A DNA stretch of 64,000 bases from UJ101 sp965262705 (GCA_965262705.1 OZ253556.1:1178001-1242000); one strand, 5' to 3'. Positions 1 through 9,045 are shown, counted from the stretch's first letter. The notes: generated by a model from the sequence alone, not told the origin. A program made the numbers and translations.

Positions 1-434
1 CCTATGATTTGAAACCTGAAATGGCAGCTTTTGACATACGTAACGCAATTATACCTGAATTGGAAAAGCAACAAGCCGATTTCGTATGCCTTAACTTTGC
101 TAACCCAGATATGGTAGGACATACTGGAGTGATGAAGGCTGCTATAAAGGCTTGTGAAACAGTCGATCAATGTGCAAAAGACGTAATAGAGAGTGCATTA
201 AAAAATAATTATACCATAATTGTTATAGCTGATCATGGTAATGCGGATTGCCTCATTAACCCCGATGGTACACCTAACACGGCACATACAACACAACCCG
301 TTCCTTTTATTTTGGTTGATAACCCCTTGAAAACACCCTTGAAAAATGGAAAATTAGGAGATATCGCGCCAACGATACTAAAACTCATGGGAATTCCAAA
401 ACCTGAAGAGATGACAGGGATGAGTTTAGTTTAA
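1..434 (+). CDS. gpmI: 2,3-bisphosphoglycerate-independent phosphoglycerate mutase, C-terminal part (5' end outside window)
   Basis: Only the last ~143 residues are present, and the reading frame is open to the left edge. The enzyme interconverts 3- and 2-phosphoglycerate in glycolysis using two Mn ions. The phosphatase-like domain motifs are visible: NFANPDMVGHTG, then IADHGNAD (Asp-His metal ligands), then the His before TQPVPF. The C-terminus ending in EEMTGMSLV is typical of the family. An apparent TTG start at 9 is simply an internal Leu codon. A second glycolytic gene, pgk, lies at 51.8 kb, so these genes are scattered. No terminator is obvious after the stop; the next gene begins 74 bp later. 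Confidence 0.96.
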   Translation, partial: YDLKPEMAAFDIRNAIIPELEKQQADFVCLNFANPDMVGHTGVMKAAIKACETVDQCAKDVIESALKNNYTIIVIADHGNADCLINPDGTPNTAHTTQPVPFILVDNPLKTPLKNGKLGDIAPTILKLMGIPKPEEMTGMSLV

Positions 435-508
435 CATTTTATTAAAATTTTTTTTAAAAATTTATATAACATAGATATAAAAACATTTAAATATATAAAA
501 ATATTTTT

Positions 509-937
509 ATGAAATTAGCTAAAATTATAGCCATAGATTTTGATGGAACTATTGTAGAAGATGATTACCCCAATATAGGTGCTCCTCGTTTATTTGCTTT
601 CGAGACACTAAAAAAACTTCAGATTGAAGGTTATCGTTTGATATTATGGACTTACCGCAGCGGGAAAACTTTAGAGGAAGCAGTTGAATTTTGTAGAAAA
701 AACGGGGTCGAATTTTATGCCGTTAATCATAGCTTTGAAGGAGAAAAATTTGATTGTAACAACCAAAGCCGAAAAATTAACGTAGATTATTTTGTAGATG
801 ATAGAAATGTAGGCGGATTCCCCGGTTGGGGTGAAGTATATAGTATTATTACGGAAAAAAGAACACTAGATTTTGAGAAAGCTAAAAGCATGAAAAGAAG
901 GAGAAAAAAACGTTTTTTTATTTTTTTTGCATTGTAG
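509..937 (+). CDS. Small HAD-superfamily hydrolase (BT0820-like)
   Basis: This is a 142-residue HAD-fold protein. It has motif I DFDGT (Asp10 and Asp12 as nucleophile and acid), a WTYRSG segment at 48-53 that may be motif II, and a late acidic pair DD at 97-98. It resembles the short hydrolases of Bacteroides and flavobacteria whose substrate is unknown. The last ~15 residues (MKRRRKKRFFIFFAL) are basic and hydrophobic and unlike the family. The TAG stop is formed at the boundary with a MITE remnant starting at 937, so the tail may have been altered by that insertion. Function beyond phosphohydrolase-like is not assigned. Confidence 0.85.
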   Translation: MKLAKIIAIDFDGTIVEDDYPNIGAPRLFAFETLKKLQIEGYRLILWTYRSGKTLEEAVEFCRKNGVEFYAVNHSFEGEKFDCNNQSRKINVDYFVDDRNVGGFPGWGEVYSIITEKRTLDFEKAKSMKRRRKKRFFIFFAL

Positions 938-1008
938 AGACCGTTGTAAAAATTACTCTAACCGCTACAATTCAGCGAAGACTAAAGCGCTCAAACTACA
1001 AAAGTCTC
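937..1008. repeat. Short, degenerate MITE copy (72 bp)
   Basis: The segment begins GAGACCGTTG and ends GTCTC. It contains the CAGCGAAGACTAAAG stretch that recurs in other short copies of this family. It lies between the HAD gene and prfC and supplies part of the HAD gene's stop codon. Confidence 0.65.
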
Positions 1009-1039
1009 ATCCTTAAATATCCATCCTCGTCTTTTTATT

Positions 1040-1047
1040 TATATTTG
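1040..1047 (+). promoter_or_regulatory. Bacteroidota-type -7 box for prfC
   Basis: TATATTTG matches the TAnnTTTG -7 consensus. It ends 26 bp before the TTG start codon of prfC, predicting a short leader of about 20 nt. No clear -33 TTG was found at the expected spacing. Confidence 0.55.
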
Positions 1048-1073
1048 CGCCAAAAATTCAATCTATCCATATT

Positions 1074-2669
1074 TTGGGATTTATAGAAGAAATAAGACGT
1101 AGAAGAACTTTTGGTATTATATCGCACCCTGACGCAGGGAAGACTACTTTAACTGAAAAATTACTCCTTTTTGGGGGTGCTGTTCAGGAAGCGGGCGCCG
1201 TTAAAAGTAACAAAATAAAAAAGGGAGCCACCTCCGATTTTATGGAAATCGAACGCCAAAGAGGAATTTCTGTGGCTACCTCTGTACTGGCTTTTGAATA
1301 TAAAAATAAGAAAATCAATATATTAGATACACCGGGGCATAAAGATTTTGCAGAAGATACTTTCAGGACATTAACTGCTGTGGATAGTGTGATGGTAGTG
1401 ATAGACGTTGCAAAAGGAGTAGAAGCTCAGACAGAGAAGCTGGTAAATGTCTGTAGAATGCGGAATATTCCAATGATTATCTTTATCAATAAGCTGGATC
1501 GAGAGGGAAAAGATGCTTTTGATTTAATGGATGAAGTTGAAGAAAAACTACAATTAAGCGTAGCTCCTATGTCTTTTCCTATAGGGATGGGAAAAGAATT
1601 TAAAGGTATTTACAATATTTGGGAAAAAAATCTTACACTTTTTACGGAAGACCGCAAGCAAAAAATTGCAGATTCAATTAAAATTTCAAATTTGAATAAC
1701 TCAAAAGTATATGGGTTAATCGGGCAGAAGGCAGCAGATACCTTACGCGAAGAAACGGAATTAGCGATAGCAGGTTATAATAAGTTTAACAAAGAAGATT
1801 ATCTGAAAGGAACTTTACAGCCTATATTTTTTGGATCAGCACTTAACAATTTTGGCGTTCGGGAGTTGCTGGATACTTTTATTGAAATTGCACCGCCTCC
1901 TCGTGGAAAAGAAGCAGATATTCGTTATGTATCGCCTGATGAGAGCAAATTTACCGGCTTTGTTTTTAAGATTCACGCGAATATGGACCCCAAACACCGA
2001 GATCGTCTCGCTTTTATCAAAATTGTTTCGGGTGTATTTAAAAGAAATACAAATTATTTACACCTCCGCCACAATAAAAACCTGAAATTCAGCTCGCCTA
2101 ATGCTTTTTTTGCAAATAAGAAACAAGTTGTTGAATCGTCTTATCCAGGAGACATTATTGGTGTGCACGATACCGGTAATTTTAAAATAGGAGATACGCT
2201 GACAGAAGGGGAAAAGTTAAATTTCAAAGGAGTTCCGAGTTTTTCACCCGAACATTTTCGATACATTAACAATACCGATCCGATGAAAGCAAAACAGCTA
2301 AGCAAAGGTACGCATCAATTAATGGATGAGGGGGTTGCTCAACTTTTCATTTTAGAAACAAATCATCGAAAAATCATTGGCACTGTTGGATCCCTTCAAT
2401 ATGAGGTTATTCAATATCGTTTAGAACATGAATACGGTGCAAAATGCTCTTATGAAAACGTCGCTATTCATAAAGCCTGTTGGATAGAAGTTGAGGATGA
2501 GAATACAGCAGAATTTAAAGAATTTAAGCGAGTTAAACAACGTTATTTAGCTCAAGATAAGGAGGGGCAATTGGTCTTCTTGGCAGATTCTCCATTTACG
2601 ATTACTATGACACAGGAAAAATATCCTAATGTAAAATTACGGTTTACTTCAGAAAAAATCTTAAAATAA
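1074..2669 (+). CDS. prfC: Peptide chain release factor 3 (RF3 GTPase)
   Basis: RF3 is the translational GTPase that recycles RF1 and RF2 from the ribosome after termination. The 531 residues are full length for the family. The P-loop is SHPDAGKTT at 17-25, DTPGH at 85-89 and NKLD at 139-142, followed by the EF-Tu-like domain II and the RF3 C-terminal domain. The start is a TTG (or the ATT just before it), because no ATG exists upstream of the conserved RRRTFGIISHPD block. The start choice is supported by a -7 box about 26 bp upstream. It stands alone rather than in an operon. Confidence 0.97.
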   Translation: MGFIEEIRRRRTFGIISHPDAGKTTLTEKLLLFGGAVQEAGAVKSNKIKKGATSDFMEIERQRGISVATSVLAFEYKNKKINILDTPGHKDFAEDTFRTLTAVDSVMVVIDVAKGVEAQTEKLVNVCRMRNIPMIIFINKLDREGKDAFDLMDEVEEKLQLSVAPMSFPIGMGKEFKGIYNIWEKNLTLFTEDRKQKIADSIKISNLNNSKVYGLIGQKAADTLREETELAIAGYNKFNKEDYLKGTLQPIFFGSALNNFGVRELLDTFIEIAPPPRGKEADIRYVSPDESKFTGFVFKIHANMDPKHRDRLAFIKIVSGVFKRNTNYLHLRHNKNLKFSSPNAFFANKKQVVESSYPGDIIGVHDTGNFKIGDTLTEGEKLNFKGVPSFSPEHFRYINNTDPMKAKQLSKGTHQLMDEGVAQLFILETNHRKIIGTVGSLQYEVIQYRLEHEYGAKCSYENVAIHKACWIEVEDENTAEFKEFKRVKQRYLAQDKEGQLVFLADSPFTITMTQEKYPNVKLRFTSEKILK

Positions 2670-2720
2670 AAACTTTAAAAAGTATTTTAGCAGCTTCAAG
2701 TTAGCGAAGATAAAAGTATC

Positions 2721-2905
2721 GAGACCGTTGCAAAAAGCACGCTAACAAAAAAATGCAACGCCCGAGAAACTGCAAGTCAGCGTAAGCTAAAATTAAATGC
2801 CGGAGCAGCCTAATGGTTGTGAGGATTTTAATTTTTTGAGAAGGAAGCAGTTTGAAGTTAGGTGCTCTCTTTTTCATACTTTTTTATATATTCTGCAATG
2901 GTCCC
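2721..2905. mobile_element. MITE, full-length copy (185 bp) with 5-bp target duplication
   Basis: Left end GAGACCGTTGCAAAAAGCAC; right end TTCTGCAATGGTCCC. Flanked by perfect GTATC direct repeats at 2716-2720 and 2906-2910. The interior contains the family's conserved block (CCGGAGCA...GAGGATTTTAATTTTTTGAGAAGGAAGCAG, described in separate pieces). It lies between the convergent ends of prfC and the ppx gene. It has no coding capacity. Confidence 0.88.
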
Positions 2906-2913
2906 GTATCTTT

Positions 2914-3816
2914 TCAATATTCCATTAACCCTTTTTCTTTACAAATACAGCGAATAGCACCGTCAGCCAGTCCAATCTTAGGTACGTAGATTTCGCTTGC
3001 ATTTGCCCACTGCATTGCCTTCATATAAATTCGTGTAGCAGGAACGATAACATCTGCACGGTCAGGGTTTAACTCAAGACTCTCTATACATTGGTCATAG
3101 GTAAGACTCCTTAAAAGGCAATACTGTCTTTTTATATATTGATAAGTTAGTGATGTGCCCTCTCTTACTTGTGCCATTTTGTAGATTTTATTAATGTTTC
3201 CGCCCGACCCGATTGCGGTTACCTGAGCTAAGTTTTGCGTATTTTTCTTTATCCATGATCGTACCTCTTTTTTGAAATACTCATCATCCACCTGTCCTTT
3301 TATAACCCGAACCGTACCAATAGGAAAAGACTGCCTTGCGATTACTTTTCCCTTTGAAAAAACGGTAAATTCGGTTGAACCACCACCTACATCAATGTAT
3401 AGATAGGATTGGTCTCCTTTTATATAGCCTTGAATAGGGTTTAGAAATATGATTTCAGCTTCTTTTTCACCATCAATAATTTCAATTTTTATATTGGTTT
3501 TTTGTAATATGCTCTTCATCAACTCATTACGATTTGATGCGCTTCTGACGGCTGAGGTAGCAAATGCCTTGTAGTCTTCTACTTCATGAATTTGCATTAA
3601 AAGTGTAAAGGCTTGCATAGCATCTACCAAATTATTAGCTTTTTGAATACTGATTCTACCGTTGGTAAATGCATCTTCTCCGAGGCGAATGGGCAGCCTA
3701 ACTAGGGAATTTTTTTTTATTTCAATTCTGCCATCTGCTCTGTCTAATATATTAGAAATTAATAGCCTGACGGCATTAGAACCAATATCAATGGCTGCAA
3801 ATTTTCTACATTTCAT
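2914..3816 (-). CDS. ppx: Ppx/GppA-family exopolyphosphatase
   Basis: The 300-residue protein has the ASKHA-type phosphate-binding motifs IDIGSNAVRLL (9-19) and DVGGGSTEF (142-150). It corresponds to the single catalytic module of Ppx/GppA and lacks the longer E. coli C-terminal domains. It removes terminal phosphate from polyphosphate or hydrolyses pppGpp; sequence alone does not separate the two. It lies 8 bp downstream of ppk1 on the same strand, which makes a polyphosphate synthesis/degradation pair and favours the exopolyphosphatase role. Confidence 0.92.
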   Translation of the reverse strand: MKCRKFAAIDIGSNAVRLLISNILDRADGRIEIKKNSLVRLPIRLGEDAFTNGRISIQKANNLVDAMQAFTLLMQIHEVEDYKAFATSAVRSASNRNELMKSILQKTNIKIEIIDGEKEAEIIFLNPIQGYIKGDQSYLYIDVGGGSTEFTVFSKGKVIARQSFPIGTVRVIKGQVDDEYFKKEVRSWIKKNTQNLAQVTAIGSGGNINKIYKMAQVREGTSLTYQYIKRQYCLLRSLTYDQCIESLELNPDRADVIVPATRIYMKAMQWANASEIYVPKIGLADGAIRCICKEKGLMEY

Positions 3817-3824
3817 TTTTCTTT

Positions 3825-5885
3825 TTATTCTGCAGTTTTCAAGTTTTTTTTATTAAGCATTTCTGCAATTTCAAATTGAACCCTATTTTTTATACCCCCG
3901 TTTCTTTGAATAAGATTTCTTTGTTCTTCGTCCAAAATACGAGCTTTCGTATTATCTTTAAAAAAGGCGTCAAGGGTTTGTATAATTTCACTTTTGATTT
4001 GATGATCGTAAATCGGGCAGGTTACCTCTACACGATAATCAAGATTTCTCGGCATTAAATCAGCAGAAGATATATAAACTTTTTCTTCTCCTCCGGCATG
4101 AAAACGATAAACGCGAGAGTGTTCTAAAAATTTATCAATCACACTTATCGCTTTTATATTTTCACTTAATCCTTTTTTACCGGCAATAATGGAACAAATG
4201 CCTCGTACAATTAAAAGGATTTTAACCCCTGCTTTTGATGCCTCATATAATTTATCAATAATGGTCTTATCACATAAACTATTCATCTTAAATTGGATTT
4301 CAGCGCGGGCTCCTGTTTGGGCATTTTTTATTTCCCCATCGATGAGTCCTATTAGCTTTTTACGTGTTTGTTTAGGCGATACGATTAAATGCTTAAAATT
4401 GTAAAAATTATAGTTCTTATCGAAAAAATCAAATACTTTTCCGGCTTCTTTAGTAAGCTCTTTTTGAGCAGTAAGAAGTGTGTAATCAGTGTAAACACCA
4501 GCCGTGCCTTCATGAAAATTTCCAGTGGAAATAATGGCAAAACGTTTTGCACTTTTACTTGAATTCCGCTCTATATAGCAGATTTTTGCATGTACTTTTA
4601 ATCCCTTTATACCATAATGTACTGAGGCGCCCACTTCCTGAAGACGGTTACTCCATTTCATATTATGCGTTTCATCAAAACGGGCTTGTAATTCTAACAA
4701 TACGACTACTTTTTTTCCATTTCGTGATGCATTAACTAAAGCGTTCATAATTTCAGAATTATCAGCCACGCGATAAATCGTAATTTTTATAGTATGCACT
4801 TTAGGATCGATGGCAGCAAAGCGAAGAAAACGAATCAATGTAATATATTCATCGTATGGCGAGAATATTAAATGGTCTTTTTGCGTAATGGTTTCAAAGT
4901 AACTTTGACCTTTTTTTAGTATTAATTTTCTTTGGGGAAGTATGATTTTTTCATAAACTAAGCGCTTATCAAGCGTAGGAAATTCCATTAAATCGCGCCG
5001 GTTATGATAACGTCTGCCTACTGAGAAGCTATCATAGTTATCCAGGTTCATTTGTTTATAAAAATATTCTAATGCATCGGTTGGTAGTTCCTGGTCGTAC
5101 ACCATCCTGACTGGGTCGCCTTTTTTTCTTCTTTTAACCGATCGTTCCATTTTTTCTAAAAAACTCTTGCGAAGGTCATTATCAAGAGATAACCTGGAAT
5201 CTCGAGTAATTTTAATAGAGTGTGCTTCAATTTTTTCTACGTTTCTATACGTAGAGAAAATATCATAGAGATAAATACGTATAATATCTTCAAGGTAAAT
5301 TAGATACTTTTTATTTTGAACGCCCGGCAGTTCTATAAAACGGTTAAATTTATGTGTCGGAACTTCTATTAAGGCATATTTTGGGGTTTTTCCGCTACGA
5401 TGAATTTTTACGGCAAGATAAACGAAATCATCTTTTAAAGACGGAAAAAATATAGACTCGCTTAAAGAAAGAACATCAAACGAATAGGCGAGTTTATGGT
5501 AATAAAACTCATCGAGAAAAGTGCAATGGATAGGTAAAAGGGTTTTTTCATTAACAATAAATATCCCTTCTTTTTCTAAGCTTTTTAAAATATCGGTATA
5601 AATTAACTCGAATTTTTGACTCTGTTTAATTACTTTCGTATTAATTTCATTTAATAACTCTTTTACACTTTGATTTTCAACGATATTCTTATACGCATTA
5701 CCTCTTCCAAATGACACTGATCGGCGCACAGTAGCATAGCGTACTCTATAAAATTCATCTAAATTATTAGAATAAATTCCTAAAAAACGCATGCGTTCTA
5801 TAAGAGGAACATGTTTATTTTCTGCCTCTTGCAATACTCGTTCATTAAAGGATAACCAACTTATCTCTCTATTTATATACTTCAT
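3825..5885 (-). CDS. ppk1: Polyphosphate kinase 1
   Basis: PPK1 reversibly polymerises ATP gamma-phosphate into polyphosphate. The predicted 686 residues start at the ATG before KYINREISWLSFNERVLQEA, the usual family N-terminus. A longer open frame reaches 5936 but its extra 17 residues are not family-like. The PLD-like catalytic domains show VHAKICYIER (the autophosphorylated His region) and later LEHSRVYRF and SSADLMPRNLDYRVEV. The ppx-type gene follows 8 bp downstream. A TACTTTTG -7-like box occurs on the minus strand at 5983-5990. Confidence 0.97.
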   Translation of the reverse strand: MKYINREISWLSFNERVLQEAENKHVPLIERMRFLGIYSNNLDEFYRVRYATVRRSVSFGRGNAYKNIVENQSVKELLNEINTKVIKQSQKFELIYTDILKSLEKEGIFIVNEKTLLPIHCTFLDEFYYHKLAYSFDVLSLSESIFFPSLKDDFVYLAVKIHRSGKTPKYALIEVPTHKFNRFIELPGVQNKKYLIYLEDIIRIYLYDIFSTYRNVEKIEAHSIKITRDSRLSLDNDLRKSFLEKMERSVKRRKKGDPVRMVYDQELPTDALEYFYKQMNLDNYDSFSVGRRYHNRRDLMEFPTLDKRLVYEKIILPQRKLILKKGQSYFETITQKDHLIFSPYDEYITLIRFLRFAAIDPKVHTIKITIYRVADNSEIMNALVNASRNGKKVVVLLELQARFDETHNMKWSNRLQEVGASVHYGIKGLKVHAKICYIERNSSKSAKRFAIISTGNFHEGTAGVYTDYTLLTAQKELTKEAGKVFDFFDKNYNFYNFKHLIVSPKQTRKKLIGLIDGEIKNAQTGARAEIQFKMNSLCDKTIIDKLYEASKAGVKILLIVRGICSIIAGKKGLSENIKAISVIDKFLEHSRVYRFHAGGEEKVYISSADLMPRNLDYRVEVTCPIYDHQIKSEIIQTLDAFFKDNTKARILDEEQRNLIQRNGGIKNRVQFEIAEMLNKKNLKTAE

Positions 5886-5982
5886 TGATAGGATATTAAA
5901 ATTATTTAATTCGGTCAAGGTAAAATGATAAAACAAAGAAATAAAATCATGAGATTTGGACTGAGTTTTAAACGTAAAAAAA

Positions 5983-5990
5983 CAAAAGTA
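5983..5990 (-). promoter_or_regulatory. Candidate -7 box for ppk1-ppx
   Basis: On the minus strand the sequence reads TACTTTTG, matching TAnnTTTG, about 98 bp upstream of the chosen ppk1 ATG. No convincing -33 TTG at 19-21 bp spacing, so support is partial. Confidence 0.4.
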
Positions 5991-6042
5991 TTAAATACAA
6001 TGCAAAAAAGTACTTATTCATCAAATTTTAATTGCAAATAGA

Positions 6043-6073
6043 TTGACGATAAGAATAATAACTTATATTTTTG
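6043..6073 (+). promoter_or_regulatory. Bacteroidota promoter of ldhA
   Basis: TTG at 6043-6045, 20-bp spacer, then TATTTTTG at 6066-6073. This fits the TTG-N19-21-TAnnTTTG consensus. The ldhA ATG is 27 bp beyond the -7 box. Confidence 0.7.
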
Positions 6074-6100
6074 TATTATTTAATTTATTCCAAACATGAT

Positions 6101-7108
6101 ATGAAAAAAATACAAATAGCATTTTTTGATAGTAAAGATTATGATAGAGATACATTTAACCAACGTGTTGCAGTTTTAGGTATGCAAGATCAGTTAGATA
6201 TTACGTATTTTGAATTCCGACTCAATGCTCAAACCGCGAATGTGATTTCAGAAAACATAGATGTAGTTTGTTCTTTTGTAAATGATCAGATTGGCATTGA
6301 GGTAATTAGGCGGTTAAAAAAAGTTAAAGTTCGGCTGCTGGCACTGCGTTGTGCAGGCTTTAATCACGTAGATATGGCCGGACTGGACGGTGATATTCCT
6401 GTAGTCCGCGTGCCTGCTTACTCTCCTAATGCAGTTGCTGAATACGCATTGAGCCTCATGTGCACTTTGAACCGAAAGATACATAAGGCGTATCAGCGAG
6501 TCCGTGAAGGAAACTTTTCTATTCAAGGCCTTGTCGGGTTTAATTTCCACGAAAAAACGGCAGGCATTATAGGGACGGGAAAGATTGGCCGCACTATGAT
6601 ACACATCCTGCAAGGATTGGGGATGCACATACTTGCCTATGACCCCTTGCCCGATTCTAAATTGAATATAGAATATACGCAGTTAGAAAAACTCTATCAA
6701 AAGAGCGATATTATTTCTTTACATTGCCCATTGAATGCAGAAACCAAGCATATGATTCATTATAATGTCTTAGCGATGATGAAGCCTACTGTATTAATTA
6801 TCAATACCAGTCGAGGAGGTTTGATTAATACAGAAGATATTATTTATGCCTTGAAAAAAGATCGCATTGGTGGAGCAGGGCTTGATGTATATGAAGAGGA
6901 GGAAGAAGTTTTTTTTGAGGATCACTCTTCTGAAAATATACACGATGAGCAACTTCTTCGACTCATGAGTTTTAATAATGTGATTTTGACTTCGCATCAA
7001 GCCTTTTTGACACAAGAAGCGCTAACCAATATTGCGGATACCACCTTGCAGAATATTATTGAATACATTATTCGCGGTCGCCTGCAAAATGCTGTAACTT
7101 TTTCATGA
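6101..7108 (+). CDS. ldhA: Fermentative D-lactate dehydrogenase
   Basis: A 335-residue NAD-dependent 2-hydroxyacid dehydrogenase that reduces pyruvate to D-lactate. It aligns by eye over its length with E. coli LdhA: VRVPAYSPNAVAEYAL, the Rossmann GTGKIG (158-163), NTSRGG with Arg238, LDVYEEEEEVFFED with Glu265, and TSHQAFLTQEAL with His299. These give the Arg-Glu-His catalytic set. The start is the ATG at 6101; an upstream TTG at 6071 lies inside the promoter. The gene implies fermentative NADH disposal under low oxygen. It is monocistronic. Confidence 0.95.
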   Translation: MKKIQIAFFDSKDYDRDTFNQRVAVLGMQDQLDITYFEFRLNAQTANVISENIDVVCSFVNDQIGIEVIRRLKKVKVRLLALRCAGFNHVDMAGLDGDIPVVRVPAYSPNAVAEYALSLMCTLNRKIHKAYQRVREGNFSIQGLVGFNFHEKTAGIIGTGKIGRTMIHILQGLGMHILAYDPLPDSKLNIEYTQLEKLYQKSDIISLHCPLNAETKHMIHYNVLAMMKPTVLIINTSRGGLINTEDIIYALKKDRIGGAGLDVYEEEEEVFFEDHSSENIHDEQLLRLMSFNNVILTSHQAFLTQEALTNIADTTLQNIIEYIIRGRLQNAVTFS

Positions 7109-7236
7109 GTTTGAGTTAAATAGTGAAAAAAATATTTTTGTTACCCAATTACTGATTTCTCTCTTATTTGTATTCAAATGGACGAATATTTTTTTCATTA
7201 TGAGCCTCTCGCTTGCACTGGCTTGTCGTTCCTTTT

Positions 7237-7400
7237 GAGACCGTTGCAAAAAGCACTCTAACAAAAAAATGTAACGCTCGAGGAAAATTAAATACCGGAG
7301 CAACCTAATAGTTGTGAGGATTTTAATTTTTTGATAAGGAAGCCGTTTGAAGTTAGATGCTTTCTTTTTCATACTTTTTTATATATTCTGCAACGGTCTC
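7237..7400. mobile_element. MITE, 164 bp, with CTTTT target duplication
   Basis: GAGACCGTTGCAAAAAGCAC at the left end and TTCTGCAACGGTCTC at the right. Perfect CTTTT repeats flank it at 7232-7236 and 7401-7405. It is very similar to the copies at 43450, 56254 and 56840. Confidence 0.9.
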
Positions 7401-7564
7401 CTTTTTTATTAGCCTGCCTCGCTTTATCTCTTCTTTTTAAAATCTTCATGGAAAAAGACTAACTCCCTAGATCGAAAATGCACAATTTCTCCATGGAAGG
7501 ATTAACAACTCTCTTATATGAAATAACCAACCCTTATATAGAAATGGATTAAAATCTTTATCAT

Positions 7565-7602
7565 AAAAAAAGAGCGTGCTAATAAAAACACGCTCTTTTT
7601 TG
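7565..7602. terminator. Strong bidirectional intrinsic terminator
   Basis: GAGCGTG (7572-7578) pairs with CACGCTC (7589-7595) around a 10-nt AT loop, with an A-run before and a T-run after. It is stranded: no intact gene ends next to it on either strand. It may be left from a gene deleted during IS3-associated decay. Confidence 0.8.
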
Positions 7603-7661
7603 TATTTCAGTCCTTATTAATTTTATAAAATGATTTGTTTTACGGGGTTTGTTTTTTTAAG

Positions 7662-7740
7662 TGTACCCCTCCCTAAATTAGCTATGCTCTGATTTATACA
7701 AATTTCATTATTTTTTATGTTTTCAAATATGGAAAAGCTA
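7662..7740 (-). mobile_element. Remnant of an IS3-family 3' end
   Basis: Read on the minus strand, this is the end of an orfB frame and the terminal inverted repeat. It closely matches 35620-35692 of the larger IS3 copy: GAAAACATAAAAA, ATGAAATTTGTATAAAT, then CTAATTTAGGGAGGGGTACAC. Only the distal ~80 bp survives. It abuts the truncated mnmE at about 7741. Confidence 0.75.
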
Positions 7741-7747
7741 TTTTAGT

Positions 7748-7979
7748 TTAACAATACCAAATTGAAAACAAAGCCTGATCTATCGAATGCTTCCCCTCTT
7801 TTAGCATTCCCAGATGAATTATGTGCGATTTTTGATGGATTAATCTTTTTTGCTACAGCGTAGATTCAAATACCGAATCAGCATTTTAATAACCTCTTCT
7901 CCCGATAAGCGAATCATTGCAATCGCTCCTGAGCCATTGGGCGTGGCAAGTGCCACAATAGTATCTTTAAAAGAGTTCA
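7748..7979 (-). pseudogene. mnmE: mnmE (tRNA modification GTPase), N-terminal fragment
   Basis: From an ATG at 7979 the minus strand encodes MNSFKDTIVALATPNGSG, then AIAMIRLSG, the standard MnmE (TrmE) N-terminus. The frame then shifts: one frame stops after RCSKKD while another continues LIHQKSHIIHLGMLKEGKH, the next MnmE block. Similarity ends at about 7748, where an IS3 end follows. The G domain and C-terminus, over 80% of the protein, are missing here. MnmE works with MnmG to make the cmnm5 or nm5 modification of wobble U34. mnmG is intact at 57 kb, so either a second mnmE exists elsewhere or the pathway is broken. Confidence 0.82.
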
Positions 7980-8076
7980 TAGTGCAAAAGTAATAATTTA
8001 AAAGAGACCCTTAGCTTGCGCTCGCTTGCGTTTACTCCAAACAATGCCCTTGCAGAAAAATGCAGCGGTTTCATCT

Positions 8077-8891
8077 TTATGTTTCGGACTTAATTATTCC
8101 ATAAGGCGTCCAAGTAGATTTGGATGCTTTAGTATGCTCGCGAATGGCATAATTTTTTTTCCAACTTTCTTTGTTAGCATATCCTCGCGGATGGTCTAAG
8201 TGAATGCAAATAGCCGAATATCTAACTTAATGCCTGCATTTTCTAAGCGTTCGCCCAATTCTCGGTCTTGTCCACCATATTTCATACGCTCATCAAATCC
8301 GTTTACTTTCAGAATATCCTCTTTCCAGCCTGATGCGTTATGCCCGTTCCAGGTAGGTTGCGTGGGAGTTAATCGGTTTAATAAATGAACCCTAACCCCT
8401 TTGGCTGAAAGTTTAAAATTCTTAACCCTAAAAGGTAATCCATTTTTTTTGAGCCAAGATAAATTAAAGCAAGAATCATTTAAAATGGTTTCTTTGGAAA
8501 TCATTAAAGAGGTCTCCGTAGGAAGCATAGAATAACCGCCAGATAAAAATCGACCTTTTTTTCTTAATTTTATATGGGTTTCTACAAAATCTTTTCTCGG
8601 GATACAGTCCCCATCAGTGGTGAGGATATAATCGGTTTTAGCTGCGATAATGGCTTTGTTTAGAATTTGAGACTTTTGGAAACCATTATCCTCATGCCAA
8701 ATATGCTGAACGGGAAAAGCTAATTGTGGCTTAATATTTTCAATTAAATCAAAAGTTTCTTGGGTAGAACCGTCATCGGCAATGATTAACTCAAAATTTT
8801 TATACGTCTGTGCAAAGTATCCCCATAAAACTTTTTCAAGCCACTCGGGCTTATTATAAGTGCTGATAATTACACTAATTTTATGCTCCAT
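8077..8891 (-). pseudogene. Family 2 glycosyltransferase, frameshifted near its 3' end
   Basis: The first 231 residues read MEHKISVIISTYNKPEWLEK, then ADDGST, DGDCIPR and GGQDRELGERLENAG. This is a GT-A family 2 transferase with a galactosyltransferase-like C-terminal segment. The frame ends at 8196 after LDIRLFAFT. A neighbouring frame continues AICIHLDHPRGYANKESW and ends STWTPYGIIKSET at 8077, which is the usual end of this family. So a small indel near 8205 separates the last ~40 residues. It could be a recent inactivation or a sequencing error. It probably acted in surface polysaccharide synthesis; waaA is the next gene upstream. Confidence 0.8.
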
Positions 8892-8932
8892 CGTTACAAA
8901 AATAGGTTAAAAATAAGACTAACCATATTTAC

Positions 8933-9010
8933 GAGACCGTTGCAAGTAGGTTTCCTGGGAGTTAATTGATTTAATAAATTAACTATAACCCCCTTTGGCT
9001 TCACTGACTT
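8933..9010. repeat. MITE left end joined to a duplicated glycosyltransferase fragment
   Basis: GAGACCGTTGC at 8933 is followed by a segment (about 8945-9001) that matches 8351-8407 inside the glycosyltransferase gene with scattered changes: GTAGGTT, GGGAGTTAAT, TTTAATAAAT and ACCCC..TTTGGCT are shared in order. It is a displaced gene fragment, not part of waaA. Confidence 0.6.
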
Positions 9011-9045
9011 TCAGGGGCTAAAAAATACTTTTTTCAAAGAGCTCA

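Noticed and set aside
1831..2085. Open frames within prfC, ppk1, glyA and other genes in alternative frames
   Set aside because: They are shadows of strongly conserved genes, with no protein features of their own.
7103..7372. Open frame of 89 codons on the minus strand after ldhA
   Set aside because: It runs through a MITE and the intergenic region and has no independent support.
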